Assembly (NCBI GenBank): GCA_934149165.1
Contig: CAKPDY010000049.1
Span: 1 to 5,061 of the forward strand
DNA length: 5,061 bases
Source of the DNA: an uncultured Clostridia bacterium
GTDB lineage: Bacteria; Bacillota; Clostridia; TANB77; CAG-508
Reading direction: 5' to 3'
Shown here: positions 1 to 5,022 of the stretch, piece after piece
Position numbering within the stretch: the stretch's first letter is position 1
Layout of the letters: every line of letters begins with the position of its first letter
The notes under the pieces: model-generated
Databases searched by the model: none
What the model was told of the DNA's origin: nothing
The model's input: only the letters and a program-made list of their open reading frames with translations
Position numbers and translations under genes: made by a program

Positions 1-124
1 AGATTGTACATAGGTGAAATTTTTGCAACTAAAATAAGCTATACTTTTTAGTGAAATTTTCCTAAATTATTGACAGAGTGTAAAATAAAAAATAAAAAAT
101 CCCTGAAAAGCAGTAATATGTAAC

Positions 125-154
125 TTGACAATTGCATATAATATAACATATAAT
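125..154 (+). promoter_or_regulatory. Sigma-A type promoter of the small cysteine-containing gene
   Basis: A perfect -35 box TTGACA lies at 125-130 and a perfect -10 box TATAAT at 149-154, with an 18-nt spacer. Transcription would start near 161, inside the palindrome at 157-170, leaving a leader of about 45 nt before the start codon at 206. The match to consensus is seen directly; activity is inferred. Confidence 0.65.
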
Positions 155-170
155 AAATAACATATGTTAT
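143..170. promoter_or_regulatory. Repeated ATAACATAT half-sites forming a palindrome over the transcription start
   Basis: ATAACATAT occurs directly at 143-151 (overlapping the -10 box) and again at 157-165. An inverted copy at 162-170 makes the 14-bp perfect palindrome ATAACATATGTTAT at 157-170. The two direct copies are 14 bp apart. Position over the -10 box and the expected start site is where a repressor would act. The region is very AT-rich, so a chance palindrome is possible, but three copies of a nine-base half-site in 28 bp is notable. No regulator is identified. Confidence 0.35.
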
Positions 171-205
171 AGCAAATAAAAAATTAGACAGGAGGTACAA
201 ATTTT

Positions 206-463
206 ATGTCTACAACTAATATCGTGTTTATCCGGTGCCCAATGTGCAAAAAGCTTATTGTTATAAATGAAAGCGAAATAAAAGTTAATTATAACAATAA
301 AAGCTTGTTTTATTCATGCCCAACAATAGTTTACTATCGCAATAGCAGAGAAGCACTGTACCCCTATAAAAGAAGAGAACCACTTTATTGCGATACATAT
401 TTGGATTGTAATAATCTGGAAGATATGGTTCCATCTGGCATTAGCATTATAGTGCAGCTCTAA
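206..463 (+). CDS. Small cysteine-containing protein of unknown function (85 aa)
   Basis: I do not recognise this protein. The ATG at 206 is preceded by a strong GGAGGT at 191-196, and the unit has its own promoter (125-154) and terminator (468-500), so it is very likely a real monocistronic gene. Five cysteines are visible: a CPMC pair at residues 11-14, C38 followed by proline, and C62 and C68. The CPxC knuckle plus a later Cys-Pro resembles a small zinc ribbon, with C62/C68 possibly completing a site; metal binding is inference. There is no signal peptide or membrane segment; the first strand-like stretch (NIVFIRC) leads straight into the knuckle. By hand count GC is about one third, higher than the operon downstream, and it uses CGG and CGC arginine codons that the ABC-F gene never uses. 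This might reflect a different origin or simply its composition. The product is probably cytosolic. Confidence 0.75.
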   Translation: MSTTNIVFIRCPMCKKLIVINESEIKVNYNNKSLFYSCPTIVYYRNSREALYPYKRREPLYCDTYLDCNNLEDMVPSGISIIVQL

Positions 464-467
464 TTTT

Positions 468-500
468 ATCCCCATATAAAAATTATATGGGGATTTTTTT
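468..500 (+). terminator. Intrinsic terminator of the small cysteine-containing gene
   Basis: CCCCATATAA at 470-479 pairs perfectly with TTATATGGGG at 483-492 around a three-A loop; flanking AT at 468-469 pairs with AT at 493-494. A run of seven T residues (494-500) follows. It begins five bases after the TAA stop at 461-463, so the gene is monocistronic. Confidence 0.9.
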
Positions 501-511
501 ATAATTACCTA

Positions 512-540
512 TTGACAATTCAAAAAAAAAGTGATATTAT
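512..540 (+). promoter_or_regulatory. Promoter of the tRNA-Arg gene
   Basis: A perfect TTGACA at 512-517 and TATTAT at 535-540 are separated by 17 nt, with an A-tract in the spacer. The predicted start near 547 is about six bases before the mature tRNA 5' end at 553, so only a very short 5' leader would need removal by RNase P. Confidence 0.7.
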
Positions 541-552
541 ATGCTAAGTTAT

Positions 553-629
<77 letters not shown>

Positions 630-633
630 GAAC

Positions 634-667
634 AGTCTTATACGAAAAGTATAAGGCTTTTTTTTTT
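634..667 (+). terminator. Intrinsic terminator of the tRNA-Arg unit
   Basis: Bases 635-643 (GTCTTATAC) pair with 649-657 (GTATAAGGC), one G-U included, around a five-base GAAAA loop. A634 can also pair with T658. Ten T residues follow at 658-667. It starts only five bases after the CCA end, so the tRNA is transcribed alone. Confidence 0.92.
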
Positions 668-676
668 ACTTTAGAG

Positions 677-708
677 AATATCCCCCAGTTGTTATACTTG
701 GGGATATT
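677..708. terminator. Second hairpin after the tRNA, possible backup terminator
   Basis: AATATCCCC at 677-685 pairs perfectly with GGGGATATT at 700-708, leaving a 14-nt loop. Downstream on the plus strand is a T-rich but interrupted tract (707-717). It could back up the tRNA terminator or be a remnant. It shares the ATCCCC/GGGGAT arm sequence with the terminator at 468-500. No coding unit sits between it and the tRNA. Its role is uncertain. Confidence 0.4.
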
Positions 709-844
709 TATCTTTTTCGACTATATATTAAATTTTATAGCAAATCCACCCACAAATGGATATATTTTTTTACTTATTCAATTATGAAATTATAAAATTA
801 TGGCAAAAACATGATAAGCAAAAAAACTGCTTTAAAAATAAGAA

Positions 845-873
845 TAGACAAAAAGTAAAAAATAATATATAAT
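845..873 (+). promoter_or_regulatory. Promoter of the ykpA-yqeG-vanW-family operon
   Basis: A -35-like TAGACA at 845-850 and a perfect TATAAT at 868-873 have a 17-nt spacer. Transcription would start near 880, giving a leader of about 33 nt with the ribosome binding site AGGAGGG at 899-905. The preceding 668-844 stretch holds only the hairpin at 677-708 and AT-rich sequence; I see no supported gene in it. Confidence 0.6.
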
Positions 874-912
874 ACTGTGAGTTAAAATAATAAAAAACAG
901 GAGGGAAAAATA

Positions 913-2493
913 ATGTTAAATACTATAGGTGTAACAGTAAGATTTGGGAAAAGAACTTTATTTGAAGATGTAAACATTAAATTTAATAAAGGATGCTGTT
1001 ATGGAATTATTGGTGCAAATGGAGCTGGAAAATCAACATTTTTAAAAGTACTATCAGGTGAAATTGAACCAAGCAAAGGAGAAGTTACAAAAGAGAAAAC
1101 AGAAAGGTTATCAGTTTTAAAGCAAGATCACTTTGCATATGAACAAAATACAGTATTAGATACAGTAATAATGGGAAACCAAGAATTATACAATATAATG
1201 AAACAAAAAAATGAAATATATGCTAAACCAGATTTTAATGAAGAAGACGGTATGATAGCTGCAAAATTAGAAGAAAAATTTGCAGAATTAGATGGTTGGA
1301 ATGCAGAATCAGATGCAGCAGTTCTTTTAAACAATTTGGGAATTAACACAGAAAATCATTATAAATTAATGAGTGAACTTGAAGCAAAAGAAAAAGTAAA
1401 GGTATTATTAGCACAAGCATTATTTGGAAATCCAGATATTTTATTATTGGACGAACCTACTAATGACTTGGATTTAAAAAGTATAGCATGGTTAGAGGAA
1501 TTTTTAATTAATTTTGAAAATACAGTTATTGTTGTATCACATGATAGATATTTTTTAAATAAAGTATGTACACATATTGCAGATGTTGATTTCGGAAAAA
1601 TTAAAGTGTATCCAGGAAATTATGATTTCTGGTATGAATCAAGTCAGTTAGCCTTAAAACAAATGAAAGAGTCAAACAAAAAGAAAGAAGAAAAAATAAA
1701 GGAATTACAGGAATTTATTGCAAGATTTAGTGCAAATGCATCAAAATCAAAACAAGCTACATCAAGAAAAAAATCATTGGAAAAAATTGAATTAGATGAA
1801 ATAAAACCATCAAACAGAAAATATCCATATGTAGACTTTAAACCAGATAGAGAACCTGGAAAAGAAATATTACAGGTTAAAAATATTACAAAAACAGTTA
1901 ATGGTGAAAAATTACTAGACAATGTTTCTTTTACAGTAAAACAAGGAGATAAAATTGCAGTCTTGGCAGATAATGAAATTGCAAAAACTGTATTATTTCA
2001 AATTATAGCAGGAGAATTAGAACCAGATTCTGGTGAACTTGTATGGGGAACAACCATAACAAATAGCTATTTCCCTAAGGATAATAATTATTTATTTAAT
2101 TCTGATGACAATATTACAGAATGGTTAAGACAATATTCAAAAGACCCAGATGAAACATATGTAAGAAGCTTTTTAGGAAGAATGCTATTTTCAGGTGAAG
2201 AAGCTTTAAAAAAGGTTAATGTTTTATCTGGTGGGGAAAAGGTAAGATGTGTACTTTCTAAGGTAATGCTTTCAGGTGCAAATTTCTTGATTTTTGATGA
2301 ACCTACAAATCACTTAGATATGGAAAGCATAACAGCTTTAAATAATGGTATGATTAAGTTTAAAGGAAATATAATTTTTACATCACATGATCATCAATTA
2401 ATGCAAACTGTTGCTAATAGAATTATTGATATTAAGAGTACTGGAGTTGTGGATAGAGAAATTGGGTATAATGAATATTTGGGAATAGAGTAG
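913..2493 (+). CDS. ykpA: ABC-F family ATPase, YkpA/YbiT type
   Basis: This is a soluble tandem-ATPase protein of 526 aa. ABC-F proteins bind the ribosomal E site and act on translation rather than transport; no membrane segment is present. Domain 1 has Walker A GANGAGKST (34-42), Walker B ILLLDE (176-181) with EPTNDLD after it, and the switch histidine H210. The inter-domain linker (about 240-310) is lysine- and glutamate-rich, with the conserved block FSANASKSKQATSRKK (272-287), as expected for the P-site tRNA interaction motif. Domain 2 has signature LSGGEK (438-443), Walker B FLIFDE (458-463) and H492. Two elements are degenerate: the domain 1 signature reads LEAKE (156-160), and the domain 2 P-loop ADNEIAKT (352-359) lacks all three glycines. 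Sequence closely resembles B. subtilis YkpA and is near the usual length of roughly 530-540 aa. AGGAGGG at 899-905 supports ATG 913. It is first in an operon and 53 nt ahead of yqeG. It is not one of the antibiotic-resistance ABC-F subfamilies that I recognise. Confidence 0.95.
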   Translation: MLNTIGVTVRFGKRTLFEDVNIKFNKGCCYGIIGANGAGKSTFLKVLSGEIEPSKGEVTKEKTERLSVLKQDHFAYEQNTVLDTVIMGNQELYNIMKQKNEIYAKPDFNEEDGMIAAKLEEKFAELDGWNAESDAAVLLNNLGINTENHYKLMSELEAKEKVKVLLAQALFGNPDILLLDEPTNDLDLKSIAWLEEFLINFENTVIVVSHDRYFLNKVCTHIADVDFGKIKVYPGNYDFWYESSQLALKQMKESNKKKEEKIKELQEFIARFSANASKSKQATSRKKSLEKIELDEIKPSNRKYPYVDFKPDREPGKEILQVKNITKTVNGEKLLDNVSFTVKQGDKIAVLADNEIAKTVLFQIIAGELEPDSGELVWGTTITNSYFPKDNNYLFNSDDNITEWLRQYSKDPDETYVRSFLGRMLFSGEEALKKVNVLSGGEKVRCVLSKVMLSGANFLIFDEPTNHLDMESITALNNGMIKFKGNIIFTSHDHQLMQTVANRIIDIKSTGVVDREIGYNEYLGIE

Positions 2494-2535
2494 ATGTAGA
2501 GGAAATGGCTGGGAATGTTATTATATTGTTATAGT

Positions 2536-2541
2536 AGGTGA
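2536..2541 (+). promoter_or_regulatory. Ribosome binding site that fixes the yqeG start at 2547
   Basis: AGGTGA at 2536-2541 lies five bases before ATG 2547. An in-frame GTG at 2538 lies inside this motif and has no Shine-Dalgarno sequence of its own upstream, so the longer reading with a GTG start is unlikely. Confidence 0.65.
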
Positions 2542-2546
2542 GAGAA

Positions 2547-3104
2547 ATGTTAAAAAAATTATATCCATATGAATATGTAGAAGGAGTATTTTCAATTGAT
2601 TATCAAAAACTATATCAAATAGGATATAAAGGAATCATATTTGATATAGATAACACATTAGTACCACATGGAAAAGATTCGACAACAGAAGTTGACAATT
2701 TATTTAAAATTCTTAATGAAATTGGATTTAAAACATTATTATTGTCAAATAATAATGAGCAAAGAGTTAAAAGGTTTGTAAAAAATATAGATTCAAAGTA
2801 TATATATGATGCAGAAAAACCAAATATAGATGGCTATATGAAAGCAGTTGAAAAGCTAAAACTAAAAAAAGAAGAGGTATTGTATATAGGAGACCAAATT
2901 TTTACAGATATATTAGGTGCTAATAAAGCTGAAATTGATAATATATTAGTAAAATATATAGGATTTTATGATAAAGGTAAAAAAGGGATAAAAAGAAATT
3001 TGGAAAAATTGATACTTAAATTATATAGTAAAAGTAAAAAATATCAGAATAGAATAGGTGATATACAAAAAAAAGGAGGAAGTGTAGGAAATGCCAGAAG
3101 GTAA
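2547..3104 (+). CDS. yqeG: YqeG-family HAD-IIIA phosphatase
   Basis: The product is 185 aa from ATG 2547, a little longer than the roughly 170 aa usual for YqeG. It is a HAD phosphatase: motif I FDIDNTLV (32-39) with nucleophile D33 and general acid D35, motif II at S67-N68 in LLLSNNNE, motif III lysine K91 in EKP, and motif IV GDQ (115-117) with D121. The opening LYPYEYVEGVFSID resembles YqeG. The family is related to yeast Gep4 and plant enzymes that dephosphorylate phosphatidylglycerophosphate in phosphatidylglycerol and cardiolipin synthesis; applying that substrate here is inference. The C-terminal part (about 143-185) is very lysine/arginine-rich, which could suit association with acidic membranes or substrates. 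There is no signal peptide. The last 14 nt overlap the next gene. The usual B. subtilis neighbour yqeH is absent here. Confidence 0.92.
   Translation: MLKKLYPYEYVEGVFSIDYQKLYQIGYKGIIFDIDNTLVPHGKDSTTEVDNLFKILNEIGFKTLLLSNNNEQRVKRFVKNIDSKYIYDAEKPNIDGYMKAVEKLKLKKEEVLYIGDQIFTDILGANKAEIDNILVKYIGFYDKGKKGIKRNLEKLILKLYSKSKKYQNRIGDIQKKGGSVGNARR
3074..3079 (+). promoter_or_regulatory. Ribosome binding site of the VanW-family gene, inside yqeG
   Basis: AGGAGG at 3074-3079 lies 11 nt before ATG 3091 and within the coding sequence of yqeG, so translation of the two genes is probably coupled. Upstream in the same frame, GTG 3082 is followed at once by a TAG at 3085-3087, which rules out an earlier start. 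Confidence 0.75.
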
Positions 3105-3924
3105 GAAAAAGCTTTTTTGTGAAATTAATCCTGTTTGTTTTGCAATTTCTGAGCAAAAAGAAATATATAAACGACATGTGCAGAATTTATTAAGTAAAGA
3201 GAAATTTGCAAAAACTGTACATAGTGAAAAAATACCTAATATTATTTCAAGTCGTAGCTCAAATTTGATAAAAAGAGGAAAAGGTATAGATATAAAACTT
3301 CAAGAAAATAAAGCTGTTAATATAGAATTAGCATGTAGTAAAATTAATGGAATGACAATTCATCCAGGTGAAGTATTTTCTTTTTGGAAGACAGTTGGAA
3401 AAACAACAAAAAGAAAAGGATATAGAGCTGGTCGTATAATAGTAGGAAATAAAATAGAACCAGGAATAGGAGGAGGACTTTGTAATTTAGCAAACACTAT
3501 TCATTGGTTAGTTCTACATAGTCCATTAGAAGTAATAGAATTTCACAAACACTCTGATGCATTAGCACCGGATGAAGGTAAAAGACTTCCTTTTAATTCA
3601 GGAACATCAGTTAGTTATAATAATCTTGATTATAGATTTAAAAATACTACAAATCAAAATATACAAATTTCTATATGGTGTGAAAATGAGAAATTATATG
3701 GGGAACTAAGGAGTGAAAAAGAGTTTCCATGGAGTTATGAATTGGTTGAAGAAAATCATCACTTTAAGAAAATTGGAGATAAATTTTATAGAAATTCTAA
3801 AATATATAGAAAAATTATTGATAAATCAACAGGTAATGTTATAAAAAAAGAACTTATATTAGATAATCATTCAGAGGTTATGTATGACTATTCTTTAATT
3901 CCTCAAGAATTAATAAGAGCATAG
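3091..3924 (+). CDS. VanW family protein
   Basis: The protein has 277 aa and the VanW domain over most of its length. Recognisable blocks are the HPGEVFSFWKTVG segment (91-103), KGYRAGRIIVGNK (109-121), the glycine-rich GIGGGLCNLANTIHWL block (125-140) with C131, the HKHSD motif (152-156), PFNSGTSVSYN (167-177) with LDYRFKN after it, and GELR (204-207). The biochemical role of VanW proteins is unknown. The name comes from an accessory gene of vanB-type glycopeptide-resistance clusters, but the domain is widespread in Bacillota without resistance. No van regulators, ligase or dipeptidase genes are in this window. The N-terminus has no signal peptide or membrane segment, and no G5 or peptidoglycan-binding repeats are attached, so this is the short single-domain form, probably cytosolic. 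It overlaps yqeG by 14 nt and is the last gene of the operon. It contains a few CGT and CGA arginine codons, unlike its operon partners. Confidence 0.93.
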   Translation: MPEGKKKLFCEINPVCFAISEQKEIYKRHVQNLLSKEKFAKTVHSEKIPNIISSRSSNLIKRGKGIDIKLQENKAVNIELACSKINGMTIHPGEVFSFWKTVGKTTKRKGYRAGRIIVGNKIEPGIGGGLCNLANTIHWLVLHSPLEVIEFHKHSDALAPDEGKRLPFNSGTSVSYNNLDYRFKNTTNQNIQISIWCENEKLYGELRSEKEFPWSYELVEENHHFKKIGDKFYRNSKIYRKIIDKSTGNVIKKELILDNHSEVMYDYSLIPQELIRA

Positions 3925-3926
3925 AA

Positions 3927-3968
3927 AAATTAGGTCTGCTAGAATTTATATTTTAGTAGACCTAATTT
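3927..3968. terminator. Bidirectional terminator between convergent genes
   Basis: Bases 3927-3944 pair with 3951-3968 in an 18-bp hairpin with a six-base loop (3945-3950). The outer 11 bp (AAATTAGGTCT with AGACCTAATTT) are perfect, and the inner seven pairs include two G-U. The stem starts three bases after the stop of the VanW-family gene and ends five bases before the stop of the minus-strand barrel gene. On the minus strand the stem runs into five T residues; on the plus strand the T-tract is only three long and part of the stem. It therefore looks better as a minus-strand terminator but probably serves both. Confidence 0.8.
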
Positions 3969-3972
3969 AATA

Positions 3973-4641
3973 TTAGCTTTCCATATAATCATATACTTTG
4001 TTAATTTGTTCGATAAAAGTACCATCAAATTTATTTTCAAAAAAAGCACTACCGATAGTGAAAGCCCACGGATTTGCCCTTTTAACTTCATCTAGTTTAG
4101 TAAAACTATTTATACTACCAGCAAGGCAAACAGGAGCATGTACATGTGATACAAATTCTTTATTAAGATTAACAGGATCTCCTGTATATCTATAGCCTAA
4201 TAAATCGAATCCATAAACACCTTTTTCAAGGTATCTATTAGCTTCTCTTATCATATCTTCAATACAGCCTTCCAAAATAGAAGGTCTACAAGTTACTTTT
4301 CCAACAAATGGCATATATTTAAGATTATTTTTTTTACAAAAATCATTAACAGAATCGAAAAATATAGTGCCCATAAGAATATCGCATCCACATTCTAAAG
4401 CCATTTTTGCACCCTGCATACATTCTTTTTCTGTGTATTCTACTACTTCTAAAAAGGTAGTTTTACCACATCTTTTCATATATGCATATAAATTTTTCAT
4501 TTGTTCTAAGGGAAGATTTTTTTCTTTAAATCCCCAAAATTTTGCCTTTGAATTCTTACATTGCTCAAATATTTGTGGAGCATTTTCTACAGTACAGTCA
4601 TTATATGTTAACATTACTATTAGTTCTGGATTATTGTTCAT
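3973..4641 (-). CDS. Uncharacterised (beta/alpha)8-barrel protein, phosphate-binding TIM-barrel type
   Basis: I cannot assign a specific function to this 222-aa protein. Hydrophobic strands recur with helix-length spacing, as in a TIM barrel: about 7-12, 34-38, 62-68, 87-91, 109-116, 142-149, 170-176 and 193-200. The last two end in LAGSI (173-177) and TIGSAFF (195-201), the positions where phosphate-binding barrels such as HisA, TrpF and ribulose-phosphate 3-epimerase hold a substrate phosphate. The length fits that group. Possible active-site residues are K39, E65, K115 and D146, all at strand ends; this is inference. Eight cysteines are present (including C74, C84, C86, C118 and C126), more than is usual for a cytosolic barrel. 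No signal peptide is seen. The ATG at 4641 is preceded by AAAGGA (4651-4656 on the complementary strand) and a promoter, so it is transcribed alone, convergent with the VanW-family gene. An epimerase, isomerase or aldolase acting on a phosphorylated sugar is the likeliest role. Confidence 0.8.
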   Translation of the reverse strand: MNNNPELIVMLTYNDCTVENAPQIFEQCKNSKAKFWGFKEKNLPLEQMKNLYAYMKRCGKTTFLEVVEYTEKECMQGAKMALECGCDILMGTIFFDSVNDFCKKNNLKYMPFVGKVTCRPSILEGCIEDMIREANRYLEKGVYGFDLLGYRYTGDPVNLNKEFVSHVHAPVCLAGSINSFTKLDEVKRANPWAFTIGSAFFENKFDGTFIEQINKVYDYMES

Positions 4642-4676
4642 ATTATAGTTCCTTTCAAATAAAAAATATTATATAC

Positions 4677-4705
4677 ATTATATTATAAGAATGCACATAG
4701 TGCAA
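4677..4705 (-). promoter_or_regulatory. Promoter of the barrel gene with an inverted repeat in its spacer
   Basis: Read on the minus strand, TTGCAC (4705-4700) and a perfect TATAAT (4682-4677) are separated by 17 nt. A second overlapping TATAAT at 4687-4682 would give too short a spacer. Transcription would begin near 4670, about 29 nt before the ATG. The inverted repeat TGCAC-ATA-GTGCA (4692-4704) covers the -35 end and the spacer, a possible operator. Confidence 0.6.
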
Positions 4706-4727
4706 GTGTTACAGAGTTTAAAATTAT

Positions 4728-4994
4728 CTATAAATTTAAAAGAATTTTTAGGATAATTAAATAATAGCAACATCCACTTTCTTTGTGAGATGTCATAGTA
4801 TGTCTAGAAGCAATACATATATTATTGCAAAATTTACAAGGATTATTGTTTTTCCAGATTTTGTCTAATGAATCAAATATACTGTCATATAAATATTGAC
4901 TTTTAATTAGGCAAATGTTATAATCCTGAATTTGACAGTTAAAAGAAATAGGAAACCTTGAAACTAGCCAAACATATGGCTTTCCAGGTTTCCT
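4728..4994 (-). pseudogene. Cysteine-rich open frame without a normal start codon (possible gene remnant)
   Basis: A minus-strand frame is open for 88 codons from 4994 to the TAG at 4728-4730. The only ATG lies near its end (4794-4796). The inferred peptide has seven cysteines: codons at 4935-4937, 4911-4913, 4836-4838, 4827-4829, 4815-4817 and the adjacent pair 4767-4772. The core reads PCKFCNNICIASRH, then a short gap and ESGCCYYL, preceded by a helix-like LYDSIFDSLDKIWKNN. This looks like a metal-binding domain rather than random AT-rich sequence. The first part of the frame runs through the hairpin at 4946-4996, so it is probably not translated from there. An ATT at 4914-4916 with AGGA at 4924-4927 seven bases ahead could be a rare start for a 62-aa product. 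Otherwise it is the tail of a decayed gene. I recognise no family. It ends 23 bases before the barrel gene's -35 box. Confidence 0.35.
4896..4924 (+). promoter_or_regulatory. Promoter-like motif pointing to the 4946-4996 hairpin
   Basis: TTGACT at 4896-4901 and a perfect TATAAT at 4919-4924 are separated by 17 nt. Transcription would start near 4931. No plus-strand coding frame follows, only a hairpin and T-rich sequence. In DNA this AT-rich such matches arise by chance, so support is moderate. Confidence 0.4.
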
Positions 4995-5003
4995 TTATTG
5001 ATT
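4931..5003 (+). ncRNA. Candidate small RNA ending in a terminator hairpin
   Basis: From the expected start of the promoter-like motif at 4896-4924, a transcript of about 70 nt would contain a 15-nt unpaired leader and then the strong hairpin 4946-4996, followed by the T-rich stretch 4994-5003. The stretch contains no credible open frame. The arrangement matches a minimal small-RNA gene, and the leader would be antisense to the cysteine-rich minus-strand frame. The T-tract is interrupted, and the hairpin may simply terminate a gene from the right. Ends are approximate. Confidence 0.22.
4946..4996. terminator. Strong imperfect hairpin, probable terminator
   Basis: AGGAAACCT at 4950-4958 pairs perfectly with AGGTTTCCT at 4986-4994. 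After one mismatch, G4960-A4962 pair with T4982-C4984, and after a three-base bulge AGCCA (4966-4970) pairs with TGGCT (4977-4981) around a six-base loop. AT pairs can extend the base. On the minus strand it lies about 27 nt after the TAA at 5023 and runs into T-rich sequence; on the plus strand T-rich sequence also follows. It could therefore terminate the minus gene entering from the right edge, a small plus-strand RNA, or both. Confidence 0.65.
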
Positions 5004-5022
5004 TTATTTGTAGTAATTTTTT

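Noticed and set aside
1..51. Plus-strand frame open from the left edge (ends LYIGEIFATKISYTF, TAG at 49-51), possible tail of an upstream gene
   Set aside because: Only 16 codons, no terminator hairpin after it and no recognisable motif; it cannot be told from chance.
14..60. Direct repeat GTGAAATTTT at 14-23 and 51-60
   Set aside because: Ten bases of mostly A and T in AT-rich DNA, with no further copies seen; too weak to call a repeat element.
756..872. 38-codon plus-strand frame (MDIFFYLFNYEIIKLW...) upstream of the ABC-F gene, considered as a leader peptide
   Set aside because: It has no ribosome binding site, its end runs through the operon promoter (845-873), and its lysine/asparagine content is what AT-rich intergenic sequence gives.
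2505..2534. Nine-codon frame MAGNVIILL between the ABC-F gene and yqeG, considered as a small coupling peptide
   Set aside because: The AGAGGA before it is only one or two bases from the ATG, too close for efficient initiation.
3066..3104. Run of eight A residues near the end of yqeG, considered as a programmed frameshift producing a YqeG-VanW fusion
   Set aside because: The frame that would join the VanW-family gene is closed by TAG at 3085-3087 before its ATG, so no fusion is possible; normal overlap with an internal ribosome binding site explains the layout.
3091..3924. Glycopeptide-resistance locus
   Set aside because: Only a VanW-family gene is present; no VanR/S, VanH, ligase or VanX/Y homologue is in the window, and the family is common in susceptible Bacillota.
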